The position numbers and the translations under genes are program-made. From Daucus carota subsp. sativus (Eukaryota; Streptophyta; Magnoliopsida; Apiales; Apiaceae), in assembly GCF_001625215.2 (NCBI RefSeq), contig NC_030389.2, positions 42,645,454 to 42,709,453 on the forward strand: DNA of 64,000 bases, read 5' to 3'. This document shows, piece after piece, positions 11,485 through 24,819 of the stretch; position 1 is the first letter of the stretch, and each line of letters begins with the position of its first letter. A model generated the notes under the pieces. The model made no database searches and had not been told where the DNA came from. It saw nothing but the letters and a program-made list of their open reading frames with translations.

Positions 11485-12057
11485 TAGGTGGCAATCGTTC
11501 CGTTTCGTATACTTTCGTTTCGTGTATTTTCGTGTTTCGTGTACTCGAAGGTGAAACCCGTATCCGCCCGTTATTGATTTCGTGTACCTAATCTGAAACC
11601 CGTATCCGATTCGAATCGTTTCGTGTATTTTTCGTGTATATTATATATAAAAATATTAATATAATTTTAATCAAAAAATAGTTTTAATATATATTTTCTT
11701 GTATAATTTTACTAAATATGAATGATATATATATACTTGCATACAATTCTTTACAAATTTGTTAATGTATCTCTAATATATATTTACATATACATATAAA
11801 TATATATAGTTTACACAATTATATATATAATATATTATAACATATATATAATAAAAATTATGTACAAATATTCCGTGTACTTTCGTGTATTTCGTGTACC
11901 CAAAATGAAAACTCATATCCGACACGAAATCTTTCGTGTAATTTCGTGTTCGTGTATTTTCGTGTTTCGTGTATCAAAAATCAAAACCCATATCCATTAT
12001 TTTCGTGTCGTTTCGTTTCGTGTTAGCGTGTTACGTGTCAAATTGCCAGGTCTAAGT
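11485..12057. mobile_element. TTTCGTGT-repeat MITE (TAGGTGGCAAT ends)
   Basis: The ends are TAGGTGGCAATCG and the inverse CAAATTGCCAGGTCTA, with many TTTCGTGTA-type subrepeats in both arms and an AT-rich middle. CAGTGAT occurs on both sides (11478-11484 and 12058-12064), an imperfect 7-8 bp duplication that suggests a hAT-type insertion. Non-coding. Confidence 0.65.
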
Positions 12058-12091
12058 CAGTGATCCACTTGCTTGGAATGCATAAATACTT

Positions 12092-12273
12092 CGGTTTTTC
12101 CATGGGCACACACTAAGCACTAAAATCCATGAATTTGAAGGGTTTTGATTGGCTTACCTTCTCTAATAATGGTGGATCCCCCTGCATTTACAACAACCAC
12201 ACCAATCAGAACTCTCCAAATTTATAGATTTCAGTGCTTAGCATGTGCCCATGGGCACACACTAGACAAACCC
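12092..12273. mobile_element. MULE-like MITE with 9-bp target duplication
   Basis: The arms at 12100-12136 and 12218-12254 form a long imperfect hairpin (CCATGGGCACACACTAAGC against GCTTAGCATGTGCCCATGG). The 9-base TAAATACTT flanks it at 12083-12091 and 12274-12282, the size expected for Mutator-like elements. It sits about 480 bases upstream of UGT A. Confidence 0.65.
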
Positions 12274-12322
12274 TAAATACTTAACTTGGCACAACATTTA
12301 TATGTTGGCATCCTGTGCCTAA

Positions 12323-12679
12323 GAATCCGTTTAACTGACTTTATGACTTAACGTAACTTATTTGATAAGCTGAGAGTTTAAAATTTCTATTTAGATAATT
12401 TGACTTATTAATAATTTATGGGTTATTTAAAATATAATAATATCTATAAAAAGTGATTTATGGATAATTTATAACTTGTGATTAATTTTTTATCAAAAAA
12501 TAGTTCAAAAAATTAAGTCACCGAAAAAAGTACCTCAAACTAACTTCTAACTTTAAGTCAGTTTCTTGCATATTCATGACTTTATACAGACTTTCGGCTT
12601 GTTACACAAACAGAGATTTTTCAACTTAAAGCTAGAAACAGCTTTAAATCCCCAGCTTATTGTTAAAACAAACAGGCTC
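12323..12679. mobile_element. MITE, GAGCCTGTTTG family, copy 2
   Basis: Starts GAATCCGTTTAAC and ends AAACAAACAGGCTC. Read on the minus strand it aligns with the element at 695-1095. It ends only about 75 bases before the UGT A start codon, so it forms part of the promoter or leader region of that gene. Confidence 0.6.
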
Positions 12680-12754
12680 TAAATCTGCTAAAATCTGAGT
12701 TGAACAGTATAAGTACTAGTAGTAAAAAACTCGAAGATCGTATTTTACTGAAAT

Positions 12755-14444
12755 ATGGAGAAGCCGCATATTCTAGCCATACCATATCCCTTCCAAGGCC
12801 ATGTACTTCCCCTAATGCAGCTTTCTCTAAAACTAGTTGAACATGGTTTCAAGGTCACATTTGTGAACACCGAGGCTGTTCACAAGCGCGTTGTGAGTGC
12901 ATTCTCTGAGGAAGACAATGTGGAAGAGCTTATAAATTTGGTTTCAGTCCCGGATGGACTGGATCCTGAGGAAGATAGGAATGATATAGCCAAGTTGACA
13001 CAAGCTATGTTTCGAGTCATGCCTGGAGAGCTTGAGCAACTTGTCAGAGATATTAACCGCGCAGATGATAAAATTACCTGCATTATTGCGGATGAAACAA
13101 TGGGATGGGCACTGGAATTTGCTGACAGATTCAAGATTAAAAGAGCTGCTTTCTGGCCTGCATCAGCTGCGCTGTTGGCCTTGAAATTAAGCATCCCGAA
13201 ACTTATTCAAGATGGATTTGTAGATAATGATGGTAAGAACCTGTAAATTAATGTTATTTCTTCTTTGATATACCTGTATAGTTAATTATTCATGATAAAT
13301 ACAATCATAATTTATAGAATCAAGGACACTGATTATTTGCTTAAATTTATCCTCAGTAGACTGAGGTTTGGCTCGATGCAGACTTGAGTATCATAGTTTT
13401 TGATTGATTGTATTATTGATCACGGTTTTGATTAATAATACAAGTTGGGACATTGATTTTCCACGTCATTTATGTTTGTGTGTGATATTTGCATAGAAGG
13501 TGAATCGTATTTTATCCCTAACAGAACGAATTGCTGATTCGCTTATGTTTTTCATTGCAGGAAATGTATTAAGAAGTGAAATGTTTACTCTAAGCACATC
13601 AATGCCGGTCATGAACTCTAAAGACTTTGCTTGGACCTCTGCTGGTGACTCCAACGCAGCGAAAATCATGTTCAGAATTTTTGAAGGAACCAATAGAACT
13701 GTGAAGCTGGCTGAGAGGATTATTTCCAACACATCCTATGAGCTAGAGCCTGCTGCATTGAGCTTATTTCCAGAAATACTGGCAATAGGCCCTTTTCTTG
13801 CAGACAACCGGCTTGGAAAATCATCAGGCTCCTTCTGGAGGGCTGATGCAAGCTGCCTGGCATGGCTAGACCAGCAGCCAAACCAATCAGTCATATATGT
13901 GGCATTTGGTAGCTTCACAATTTTCGACCAAAAACAGTTCCACGAACTGGCTACTGGACTTGAGCATACCAACAGGCCATTCTTGTGGGTGGTCCGGACT
14001 GATATGATGGACGGAAAGTCTGAGGATTTTTTGAAAATATTTAAGGTCCGAATAGGGCAGCGGGGTAGAATAGTGGGCTGGGCTCCTCAACAGGCTGTTT
14101 TGAATCATCCTGCGATAGGTTGTTTCTTGAGTCATTGCGGTTGGAACTCTACAATAGAAGGTGTAAGCAATGGTGTGCCGTTCCTGAGCTGGCCTTACTT
14201 TGCCGATCAGTTTCTTAACCAAACCTACATTTGTGATGTATGGAAGGTTGGGCTTGCCCTTGATAAAGATGAAACCGGGATCATCACCAGAGGAGAAATC
14301 GAGAATAAGGTGGAAAAGTTGTTGAATGACAAGACTTTCAAACAGAGGGCTTTGATCTATCAAGAAATGGTTATAAGCGGCGCTCAAGAGAGCGGATGCT
14401 CTAACAAAAATATGAGCAACTTCATTCAATGGATCAAGTATTGA
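12755..14444 (+). CDS. UDP-glycosyltransferase, UGT83A-like (UGT A)
   Basis: Two exons, 12755-13232 and 13561-14444, with a GT-AG intron splitting a Gly codon (GATG, then GTAAGAACC; acceptor TTCATTGCAG). The product has 453 residues, normal for plant UGTs. The acceptor-side catalytic His16 lies in PYPFQGHVLP, and the partner Asp113 in CIIADETMGW. The 44-residue PSPG box runs from about W333 to Q376, with HCGWNS and a final ADQ, so it should use a UDP-sugar (Gln at the end favours UDP-glucose by family rule). The overall sequence resembles UGT83A1. There is no signal peptide, so it is probably cytosolic. The acceptor substrate cannot be read from sequence. It is more diverged from UGT B and C than they are from each other. 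Confidence 0.92.
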
Positions 14445-15743
14445 AGGACATTATACCATGTCCATGAATAAAAGTTTCTAGATCTATATTAGTAGCCTCA
14501 TACTTGCATTTGGGTAAAAACTAAAATGTAATAGCTTATATGGCGCTAATGCTTGCATTTCGCCACAAGCAGAAATAATCACAAACTCTCTTCTCTTCCT
14601 TACTGAAGATTGCAGTTGCACACACGCAAGGCTACCCTCAACATCCTACAAGGACAACTAGGGAGATAACGCTAACAAAGAGGTCTTCAGGGTATTTGTA
14701 TTATCTTTGTTATCACCCAGAATATTTCCAGAACTCAGTTATGTTACTTATAAGTTCAGATCCTATCCATGTTATATTGCATGCTAGCGGTAACAACTAA
14801 CAAATGCATGTCAATTCGGGATGATATCTGGCTGTAATCTGTAAATTTTATTTGCTTCTCTGTCTGTCTGACTGTATTGCTTCTCAATATATACTAATTC
14901 CTTCTAAGAAACTGAGACACAATGTATATAAAAACTGAGCAAAACTATACTTGGTCCATGTTCCTGCTTCACAACCTAAGACGGGGTATAAAGATGATTG
15001 TGGTAACGATTTAGATAGCCTATGGATCTGATTGCTCATTTTCATTACAGGCATCTATGTGATCCAGCCTCTTTAGGCCTTCTATTGCGTCGAACTACTG
15101 TGGAAAACGTTCTTACACTTCTAGGAGGCAGGGCACTGACCTTGTTGGAAGCAGTGGCGAGACATAGCCCAAGATTCGAAAAAGAAAATCCTAAATATCT
15201 CACATCTCACATCAACGTTTATTACAGTCTAAGTATGGAGATAACATCTCACATCGCATAAAGATATTGTATTTTACATATGTAACTACTCTTTAGTTAT
15301 GTTTGCTATAAGATTATCAATGTCCGATCCTTTTAACAGCCATATGCCTATAGTAGCTAATGAAGTTCGCTTAGTTAGTTCATCTATATCTAGTTAACTG
15401 GCAAAAGAGCCCGAAATGCATAACATCACTTGTTACTCAAGAGTAACAACTAACAAGTGAAATTCTACAGGAGTTTCAGAGAATTCTGTAATCCCTTTCT
15501 TCTCGGTCCATATATTAACATATTCCTATCACCGAAGAATAAACTGACCTTTCGTGCCAATATCTATAAATTCTTTAGGCCAATTAAACAATCCAGCAGA
15601 GCAAAACCAAAATTATAGTGTACTAGCACAGCAAACAAAGAAAGCAAGATCTGATGCAAGAAAAAAGCTCATCAATTATCATCACTTGCAACATGTATAT
15701 CATTCTCACAAAATCATATTACAACAAGTCCAGTTTATAAACC
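14445..15743. other. Intergenic DNA with an unrecognised open frame
   Basis: After the UGT A stop there is an AATAAAAG polyadenylation-like motif near 14466. A 79-codon frame at 15022-15261 (HLCDPASLGLLLRRTTVEN in its middle, preceded by an acceptor-like TTTCATTACAG) has amino-acid composition better than noise and may be an exon relic, but I do not recognise it and find no partner exons. Confidence 0.35.
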
Positions 15744-16352
15744 CTAGTAACTGTATTCATAACTGAACTCATTAACACCAATCATAGCAGAAACTACCTG
15801 AGAAACAATGAAAACACCTCCACCAAGGATAACTATGATCAGAATCGCAGAAATCGGGTTCTTTAACAACTGCACAATAGGCTCAAAAACAGCATACAGA
15901 ACTCCTGTACTTACAGTGAGTGCATAGAGTCCATATCTCCTCATGTTATCCCAGAAATCCTCAAGCAAAGGCCCCTCTGGACCCCATGCAAGAGCTCTGC
16001 TGTGCTCATCGATTCCCATCAGCAACATCACCACTCCAACTGAGAGAGTTCCTAGGACCAAGTTTCTTGATAGCCCATCTAAGAGTTCTTGATTTTTTGG
16101 TGCAAAATGTGTGGCCTTTACCAAGCTTCTTGATAGCCCATCTAAGAGTTCTTGATTTTTTGGTGCAAAATGTGTGGCCTTTTGGGTGGGTTCTAAGGTG
16201 GTTTTTGCATGTTTTGTGGGGTTTGGTTGGTGGGTTTTGAGCTTGGAAGTGGTTTGAGTTGGGACTAGAGAGGGGGGGTTTAAGTGGAGTTTGGTTGAAT
16301 TGTTGGGGTTTGAGAAGTTGAGGAAATGAGATTTTAGAGGGAGGGTCTTCAT
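15744..16352 (-). CDS. DUF751/Ycf33-family thylakoid protein, nuclear-encoded
   Basis: Single-exon frame of 202 residues. The N-terminus (about 70 residues) is rich in Ser, Thr, Asn, Pro and Lys with almost no acidic residues, as in a chloroplast transit peptide. The C-terminal part (PLLEDFWDNMRRYGLYALT, then two hydrophobic segments around VLYAVFEPIVQLL and AILIIVILGGGVFIV, ending NEFSYEYSY) matches the DUF751/Ycf33 family found only in phototrophs. A third hydrophobic stretch (LGTLSVGVVMLLMGI) precedes it. Function is unknown; a thylakoid membrane location is inferred. Residues of about 57-98 contain a 21-residue exact-length duplication (see 16057-16182), which makes this copy longer than a family member without it. 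Confidence 0.8.
   Translation of the reverse strand: MKTLPLKSHFLNFSNPNNSTKLHLNPPSLVPTQTTSKLKTHQPNPTKHAKTTLEPTQKATHFAPKNQELLDGLSRSLVKATHFAPKNQELLDGLSRNLVLGTLSVGVVMLLMGIDEHSRALAWGPEGPLLEDFWDNMRRYGLYALTVSTGVLYAVFEPIVQLLKNPISAILIIVILGGGVFIVSQVVSAMIGVNEFSYEYSY
16057..16182 (-). repeat. 63-bp tandem duplication inside the DUF751 gene
   Basis: Two adjacent 63-base copies (16057-16119 and 16120-16182) differ at only one or two bases. In the protein the block ATHFAPKNQELLDGLSR occurs twice, in frame. The near identity means a recent event. Confidence 0.95.
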
Positions 16353-16607
16353 TTCTCGTCGAGATTCTTGAGTTTGAGGGGTGTGAGGAGATAAATAGAG
16401 TGAATGAGTGGTGGTGTTTGATGTATCAAAGCCTTATCTGTGAAGTTTTCTTTGTGTATGGGCTCAGGCATGGGCTTGCAGATTCTTATTTGGTCCAAGC
16501 CGATCTCGGTTAAATTTGGACTTCAGCTGGAATTGAATTGAATCATCGACTGAATTTTGTTTCGTTTAATATTTTTCGATTCGATGTATTTTCGGTTCTC
16601 TGTTTGT

Positions 16608-16911
16608 TACTCCCTATGTCCCTCTCATTTCTTTACAGTTACTATTTTGAGATGTCACTCTCATTTTTTTACGAACTATAAATAGTAAGTTTTTCTCATC
16701 ATTACACCCACTATCTTCCCCTACTATCTCATAGAGTAGTATTTAACAATAAAAACTACTATTACACTCGCTACTTTCCTCCACTATCTCAAATCTATTA
16801 TTAGATATTGATAGTTCCCACCACTTTACTCGCTTTTCATCATTTTTTATATATTGTCTTGGTCTCTGTGTCCCCCTCCAATGTAAACAATTGAGGGGGA
16901 CGGAGGGAGTA
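16608..16911. mobile_element. Stowaway-like MITE
   Basis: Starts TACTCCCTATGTCCCTCTCA and ends in the inverse GGGGGACGGAGGGAGTA, with TA at both borders. About 300 bases, non-coding, located upstream of the DUF751 gene. Confidence 0.75.
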
Positions 16912-17877
16912 TATTATAGTTGGCTATCTGCTTATATTTTCGCTTCACCGATTAAAAATATATCTTTCAACCTCGTTTTCGTTTATTTTATTATTTCGGT
17001 TTAATATCGGCTTGACTTGACATTTAAATTGAAAAATGACCGGAAATAATAATCCAAATGTGTTTTAAGATGAAAACTAACTACAAATAATAATCCGAAT
17101 GTGTGAGATGAAAAATTACCAATCCAAATGTGTTCGTCACGTCCAACAATTTCTGATATATTGACTTGAACCGGATATATTTTTTCCAACTTATTTTCAA
17201 TCGGAAACATCCCGAATTATCAGTCCAGTAAATGGAGAAATCGGTGATTTTTATAGTTTTAAAAATAAGTTATGACAATTTTCGAAAATAAGTTATGAAA
17301 CTATATTTAATCAGAGCTTTAAAGTGTGTGTCGTGAAAAAACATGTAAAGAAATGAACTCCGGAGTAGCAATTTCAGTCCTGCTATCAACTGTACTGCTC
17401 TTAAAAAAACATATCATATCTTGACATACATTTACATGGCTATAGCGTTCAGCATCAGCTATCAAGCTTTAGCTTGTGTCCGGATTATTATTAAATCTGA
17501 AGTCTTACAACTGGAAGTTAAAAAGCACCAGCACATATATACTACTAGAGATGACAATAGAGGGCTCTAAACTGGCAGGAAAAGTTTTACTGCTACTCTA
17601 CTACAGATAACAAGTATATGTATGATACTGCAAGGTAGAAGCATGTTACACATTTTTTGAACAAATCTTCTCTTAAGGTTTTATAGGCGCAAGCGCGACA
17701 TTACGACATCTGCATGTACGATAAAGCTACAGAGGTTTCTATGCACAAATATTAGTGTGCCGTCGTGCTACCTTTCTGTTCATTGATATATAGAGGTAAA
17801 CTTTTTAACATAAGTGCCGCGAGAGACGAAATGTGTATAGCTATAATTTGGATATATACTTGACATATGACAAACAA
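16912..17877. other. Intergenic DNA between DUF751 and NPF genes
   Basis: AT-rich with TCGGTTT-type short repeats at its left end. The right end probably holds the 3' untranslated region of the minus-strand NPF gene. No independent gene seen. Confidence 0.5.
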
Positions 17878-20194
17878 CTAGCCCACCCCTTCATCCAGAA
17901 CCTCAATTCTGTCGACTTCATAAGGACCATAAGCCCAACTACACAACAGAAAATAAAGAAGATTAAGTAGAGACAAACCGGCAAGCACACCATAGTAGTA
18001 ATCGTAGTGACCTCTATTGATATTGCTTGAAACCCAACTCTGCTTCCCTTCACCTGAAGAAACACGATCAACAAAATTAAATATCGCGGTTGCCAACAAG
18101 TTACCAGCACAAGTCCCGAGACCTTGCAGAGTTGACGCTATGCTGGACATGCTTCTTGGAAACTCGGACAAGTAGAACTCAATTTGACCTATTGCATTAA
18201 AAACCTCTGCAATGCCAATGAGGCAGTTTGGAATTATCAGCCACATTGCTGACATATTTACTATGGCCGTTGGGTCATCAATTAGTCCTTGCTTAATTGC
18301 AATACGTCTCCGAATATTTTCTATGACTGCTGTCACTGCTACAGACAGGAAAGACACGAAGATTCCGGCACCCATTCTTTGTTTTGTGGTCAGACGGACA
18401 GGTTTTTTCATTATTACTGATGCTAAGGGGAGTATGAAGCTCTCGTATAGAGCAACCCATAGTACAACAGAAATAACTGCAAACACACTAAAAGAACCTG
18501 CTGGAATTTCAAACCCTGATGTAACATGTCTATCCATGGATCCGGCTTGAAGTACAGGAAAAGAAGGTTGACTTATGGTCACAGACATCATCACTCCTGT
18601 TGACCACAATGGGATCACCTTCAGCACTGCTTTTAACTCCTCTACTTGATGAACTGTGCAAAGACTCCACGAGTCTGCAATTCTTTCATCATCACTCATA
18701 TATTGCTGAGGATCACTGATAATGCAAGCTTTATTCAGAAACCTGTAATGCCGACAAATCTAATAAGTGAAAATTTATTTTGTTTTCTTTTCTTAAAAAA
18801 TAAATCTTACTCTCGAATATAATTAGGTATTCCAACATTTGTTAATAAACCAGACTGCATATGTAGCTTACATAAAGGGCACATATACATGTATTATATT
18901 TAAATTCACATTTCTCATCGAATAATAATTAATTGAAGGCATGGACTCAAACTATGATAATAGAATGATACCTCAGTTTATTACTTGGCACAACCATTTC
19001 AGACCCCTTCTTGTTGTGATACTCCGTCGTTGTGCTGTCCGGTGATACTGTTAGATGTCTGTTCCGAAAGGATGCAACGATCACTTGAAGGAAATCAGTA
19101 AGCAGGCTTGTTTTGTTCTGTAACTTGATGTAAAAGGGAGTTGCCAAAAAGAATGAAAGTGCTGATACAAACATGAGTACAACAGGAACTGCGAAACCAA
19201 TTTTCCACCCCAAGTGATCTTGAATATATGTAACGCAAGATAAAGCTATAATAACACCAAGCACTATACTTGCATAGTACCATGCATAGTATTTCTTTAG
19301 GGCAGACTCACTTTTATGGTTGTCTTGCCCAGATAGTTGATCGACACCAAATGCCAAGGAAGATGATCTGATGCCCCCAGCACCAATTGACATGAGTCCT
19401 AAAGACAAACATAATACATAAACTTGCACAGCTGTAGGGGAGCTGCAGCTGATACTAGAATCAATGCATGGTGGAGGCCTTGCCTGAGGAATCATCGATG
19501 TTGACCAAAACAGTGCCATTCCCTAAACAAAGAAAATGTAGTTGCTCAAATTACAATTGATATTAATATTAAGAAGTGCATATTTTTTTCTATCACATGA
19601 ATATTTGTGGAAAATTATAATTATGCAAAGAATTGTCTGTGATGATCAAGATAGAACATAAAATGTTTTTTTCTGTGGGAGGTCGAGGTAGGCCAACAAG
19701 ATGGCATATGTGACGAAAAGACAATTTAACATATCAGTCCTCTGTCCTACATATGTCAGCCCCAACAGAAAATAAAACTCAAACTTTAGGATAAAATAAC
19801 AAAATCTAACAATAACGATTCACACCACAAAGTTTGAAGAAAATGCAATGTCAACGGATCACTGAAACAGTGACACCTAGAATCAGCAATGGTACTTGGA
19901 CATTTGGTTCTGCAACTCGTAACAAACGCTACAAACTTGCTGATACAGAAATGAAACTCATGCATATTGCAATATTTAAATATAAAATATTATCGGCAGT
20001 CCTTTTCCAATCCCTACAGATGCGAATGTAATGCTTTGATGATGAAGCGAGTCCATTTTGCACTCCATAATGCCTAGGTTGGAACTTGGCAGCCAGATGT
20101 AAAGATATGAAGGATGACACTTAGAAAAATCAGTTTAGTTCTGATTTTTTGGTCATATCAAACCTCAATATTAAATGGCACCTTTTTTTTCTTT

Positions 20195-20225
<31 letters not shown>

Positions 20226-22246
20226 GGGGTACCAACATATATCCACATGCTCTATATGTTCACAGGACAAATGAGAACTAATATTTTAAAGTACACGCCT
20301 GGCTGGAAAATATAAATATGGATGTTTAGATAACAGTGATATTTAGGGTTTGAAAGTGGGTCGGTCAGGCTTGAAATGGCAGGGAAGCATCACTGGTTAT
20401 GGTGAGACAGCATTGAAGGTGGAGAACATTACTCCATACTTCACAAATCATGAATTGTTTTTTACGTTTATAATAGTATAATTTAATCTTTATATGAAAA
20501 AAATTTGAACTTTTCACACTTTAAGTAAGGATTTGAAGCTTAACCCAAGTCATTCTCACTAAGCAGAGTAGTTGGTTTTCCGTCTGTGTTATTCAGCATC
20601 TTAATATTTTGTATAAGAATTCACTGTACCCGGGATGATAAAAATATTCTGCAAAATGAATTAATTTATATCTCGACGATGATAGATTATTATGTAGCTC
20701 ACAGGGTAAGATTGCTTTTCTTGCGGTTCAGCGGTTAGTTTTGGTATTCGACCATATATTTGTGTATTAAGAATTTTAAGACATTTCTGTATCAGAACCA
20801 ATTTATTCAATTAAAACTGATCATCTCTAAAAATTTTGGTTCTGCCGCTAGAATCTCTCGGCCAAAATGCTCACAAGCAACACTCTGATGATGAAAGAAT
20901 TCTACAAAGTTGCTGAGTAGTTGATTAGTGATGATAACAAGTAAAGTTAACTGGATGAAGTAGAGATGTGGGTTAAGGAAATAGAAAGATGCTGAATTTG
21001 GGGTCCAGTGATGAAAACTAACATCCAATCTGATTGTGGCTAAAGTCATAGAAAATATATTTAACTAGCAAGTGAAGAAAATGTAATAAAATTTCTAGCA
21101 AAATTGACACCTTACTAATTTTAGATTTAATGGTTCCTTGTAAATAAGGATTGAAGGGAGGCTCCCTTTGATTTAAGGAGTCACTACGAAAATTTCGGAG
21201 TTTTTTTATAATAACTCATCAAAATTTAGCTTTAAATAGCTAAATATGACGCCACTTGTAGATGCTCCAAAATAATTGCTGTTCAAATAAACAATTATTA
21301 CGGTAGTTCAAGGGGAAAACACACTCGTGTATTAAAAAATTGTCATGACGCAGCTTTGGCAGGATATGTTTGTTTTAACCTATGCTGTAATAAACAATAA
21401 ATTCATTGGCAAACCTATAAGGGACTATAATACTAAAGAGCACAAAGGCTGACCGATCGAAGCACCATGTCCATTTCCTCCAGAGGCATCTTATCTAAGT
21501 ATTAAATTCTCGAATGAAAACCACACATAATACTTCAATAAACATGTTCATCTATGTATCTGAGGCTTAATTCGAGTAATACTACAGAGAACCTCTAGGG
21601 GACAGTAGAATTTCACAAATTTATCGAGCATGAAAATAAAAAGAGTCAATATCTCAAAGACGGAAAGTGTTACCTACCACGAGACTTATGAGTGATCCAA
21701 CTCCGATGACCGGGTAGCGGCCGGCAAAAGAATCAGCAATAAAAGCCCCAACAACCGGCAAGAAATTCGTGGCAGCCGACCAGATACTAATGAGATTAGT
21801 CCCCGCAACCATACTCATATGATACTCATTCATCAAATACTTTATCATGTTCGGTAATAACCCGAAACTCGCCACTCTTTCAAACGCCTCATTTGCTGAT
21901 CACCACAACATCAAATTCAACATCAATATCAAAAAAACCGGAAAAGTTATCTGGAAACCGCTATCTCATCGAAAACCTCAGAAATCATATGTAAAATTTT
22001 GCAATATTTCATAGTACATAACTACATATATAATAACCGCTTTTTCATCGGAGACCTCGAAATCATATACCACAAGCATAACATATTTTGTATAATAACA
22101 AATTTTACGATATTTTTCAGAACATACGTGGTCTTCGAGATCTCGAAAGCATACATACCTATAATGAATGGGAGAGTTCTGAAACCACCCTTGGGATTGG
22201 CGGGCTCCAACAGAGGCTCCTTGTTCATTTTGTGGGCTTCCTCCAT
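17878..22246 (-). CDS. NRT1/PTR family (NPF5-like) transporter
   Basis: Four exons on the minus strand: 22246-22159, 21895-21678, 19522-18972 and 18742-17878, all with GT-AG borders and continuous frame, giving 573 residues, standard for NPF proteins. The ExxER proton-coupling motif is visible in the first helix (ANEAFERVASFG). Other family signs are GMALFWSTSMIPQARPPPC, the long central loop ending in NKACIISDP and LKVIPLWSTGVMMSVTISQ, and C-terminal helices around QIEFYLSEFPRSMSS. The best resemblance is NPF5, some of whose Arabidopsis members (for example NPF5.11, 5.12 and 5.16) act at the tonoplast. The substrate cannot be inferred. Intron 2 is long (2.15 kb) and contains a 25-base G run. 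Confidence 0.9.
20205..20229. repeat. 25-base G homopolymer after a T-rich tract
   Basis: Twenty-five consecutive G bases preceded by T8-C-T13, in intron 2 of the NPF gene (C run on the coding strand). Such a run can form G-quadruplex structures and its exact length may be unreliable. Confidence 0.95.
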
Positions 22247-22599
22247 AGCATGAAGATTTAAGAGTGTTTATGTAGAGATATATGTAGGTGTGTAAAGATT
22301 TTAAGTCCAAAGCACAAGAAGATAGAGAGAAGAGAGAGCGAGAATCACAATTATCAAACACTTATCGTTTTTGTTGCTGCCAAAGCGGGAGTTGCGAACG
22401 TGTGAAAACACTGACTTCGCCTGCCGAGATCATCTGCTCTTTACACGTGGCGTGAGTTGTGTAATATCGTCCCGACAGCTCACTTCTAGTCGACTGAATT
22501 GCTGCTGTTTTCTTGCGGGACAGTTACGGATATTTTTTCATTCTTTTTTTGTGACACTGATTCCGTGGGGAAATTTGAAATTAGTTTCAAGTCCAATTT

Positions 22600-23190
22600 A
22601 ATCTAAATTATATGTTTAAATATATTAAAAATATAATTCAAAATTTAGATGATACTTATAATCCTTTTGAAGTTGTATAATATCATAAAAATGAGAGGTA
22701 AAGCTTATCGTATAATTTTAATTTACTATAGATAAGTAAAATAATTGAGGATAATTCATTTTCTTTAGGATTTAAACACAATTCCTCAGAATCTCATGGA
22801 TTTTGATGGGATTTCAAAAGACTTTAAATACATTGAGAAATGTCATAAAATCCATCATTTCATAAAATTCAAAAAAAATCTATCAGTATTTGAATACCAT
22901 CAGATTTTATTGGATTTTAAACAATATCAATTAAATACAATAGGATTTTAAAACATAATTTAAAATCTCAATTAATAACCACCATATTTTGTGGTATAAT
23001 TTAAAATCTCAATCGAATACGTCTAGATTTTGATGGATTTTAAACAATCTCAATTGAATACTCTCAAATTTCATGAATGCAAAAAAATATTTTAAAATCT
23101 CAATTCAATACATCTCTCAATTCACTGCATCCCTCAATTCTCAATTCACTGCATCCCTCAATTCACTACGTCCATGTAACTCTGTGAGTT
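22600..23190. repeat. Degenerate repeat region (AAAATCTCAATT and CAATTCACTGCATCCCT)
   Basis: Repeated motifs such as TTTAAAATCTCAATT and, near 23110-23165, several copies of CTCAATTCACTGCATCC. No coding potential. The region separates the divergent NPF (minus) and histone H3 (plus) genes. Confidence 0.6.
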
Positions 23191-23197
23191 GAGTTTA

Positions 23198-23512
23198 GAG
23201 CAACTCCAAGGGTAACATGTATAATAGTTGGCTATTTCCATTGACTATATTGAATATGTAAATTTTTTGCTGAGGGTTCCAATAATTACTCCAATGGAAT
23301 TATTTATATTCATCCTTATGTAAATTTATACCTAAAAGCTTTGTTGGATCGACAAATATAGCCAACCAAACATAGTTGGCTATATTTTTTGCCAAAGGGG
23401 GAGAGGGTTGGAGTTCCAATTTTTTTACATAATCTTTAAAAGTGACACATAGATGCCAAATAAGCGCCACCTAGATAATTTTAGTTCAAGATTTTCACCA
23501 TTGGAGATGCTC
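23198..23512. mobile_element. Tourist/PIF-Harbinger-like MITE
   Basis: The ends are GAGCAACTCCAAGGG and the inverse CCATTGGAGATGCTC, flanked by TTA on both sides (23195-23197 and 23513-23515), the 3-bp duplication of PIF/Harbinger elements. 315 bases, non-coding. Confidence 0.75.
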
Positions 23513-23613
23513 TTAACCAAGATTCAAGAACACTCAAAACCTACAGGTAAAAACTCAACGCCCAACTAAAAGTCTAAAACTAAAAAAAACACCAACGTGA
23601 GATCCAAGAATCC

Positions 23614-24351
<738 letters not shown>

Positions 24352-24819
24352 TTTGTTTGTTCAATTAAGATGGATGTTAGATATGGATTGTTCTTTAATA
24401 GGTGGTTTGAAATGTGTTTTGTGTTTCCGGGTTGTTGGTTGTGTTTTATGTATACCTTGTTCGAGTTTAAATGGTGAAATGAAATATGATTATTTAGTAA
24501 TGTGCTATGATCTATTTGACTAATAAGTTGAGGTTATTGTGACAGAGCCTATGCAGATCCAGTTTTTCATTGCAAAATAAAGAATCTCTTGTGTTCATAA
24601 TGTTAGCTACTAGTACTATTGTAAAAAGTTGGAATTAGACTTAATTGGAGGAGACATGAATTAAGGATTAATTGGAGATTAGTTGAATAATTGGAGATTT
24701 AATTAGTTTTGTGAGTTACAGAACATGGATTAATCGTGATTAGTTATTGACTTTTAGAACAATGTTTAGTGGTAAGCAAGGACTTAGACATCTTAGTCAG
24801 TGAACACATATCCTGATAA

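Noticed and set aside
13887-14429. 180-codon frame antisense to UGT A
   Set aside because: Shadow of the UGT exon; no family resemblance and no splice or promoter support.
22371-22601. 76-codon frame between NPF and histone genes
   Set aside because: No recognisable motif and it overlaps the probable NPF promoter.
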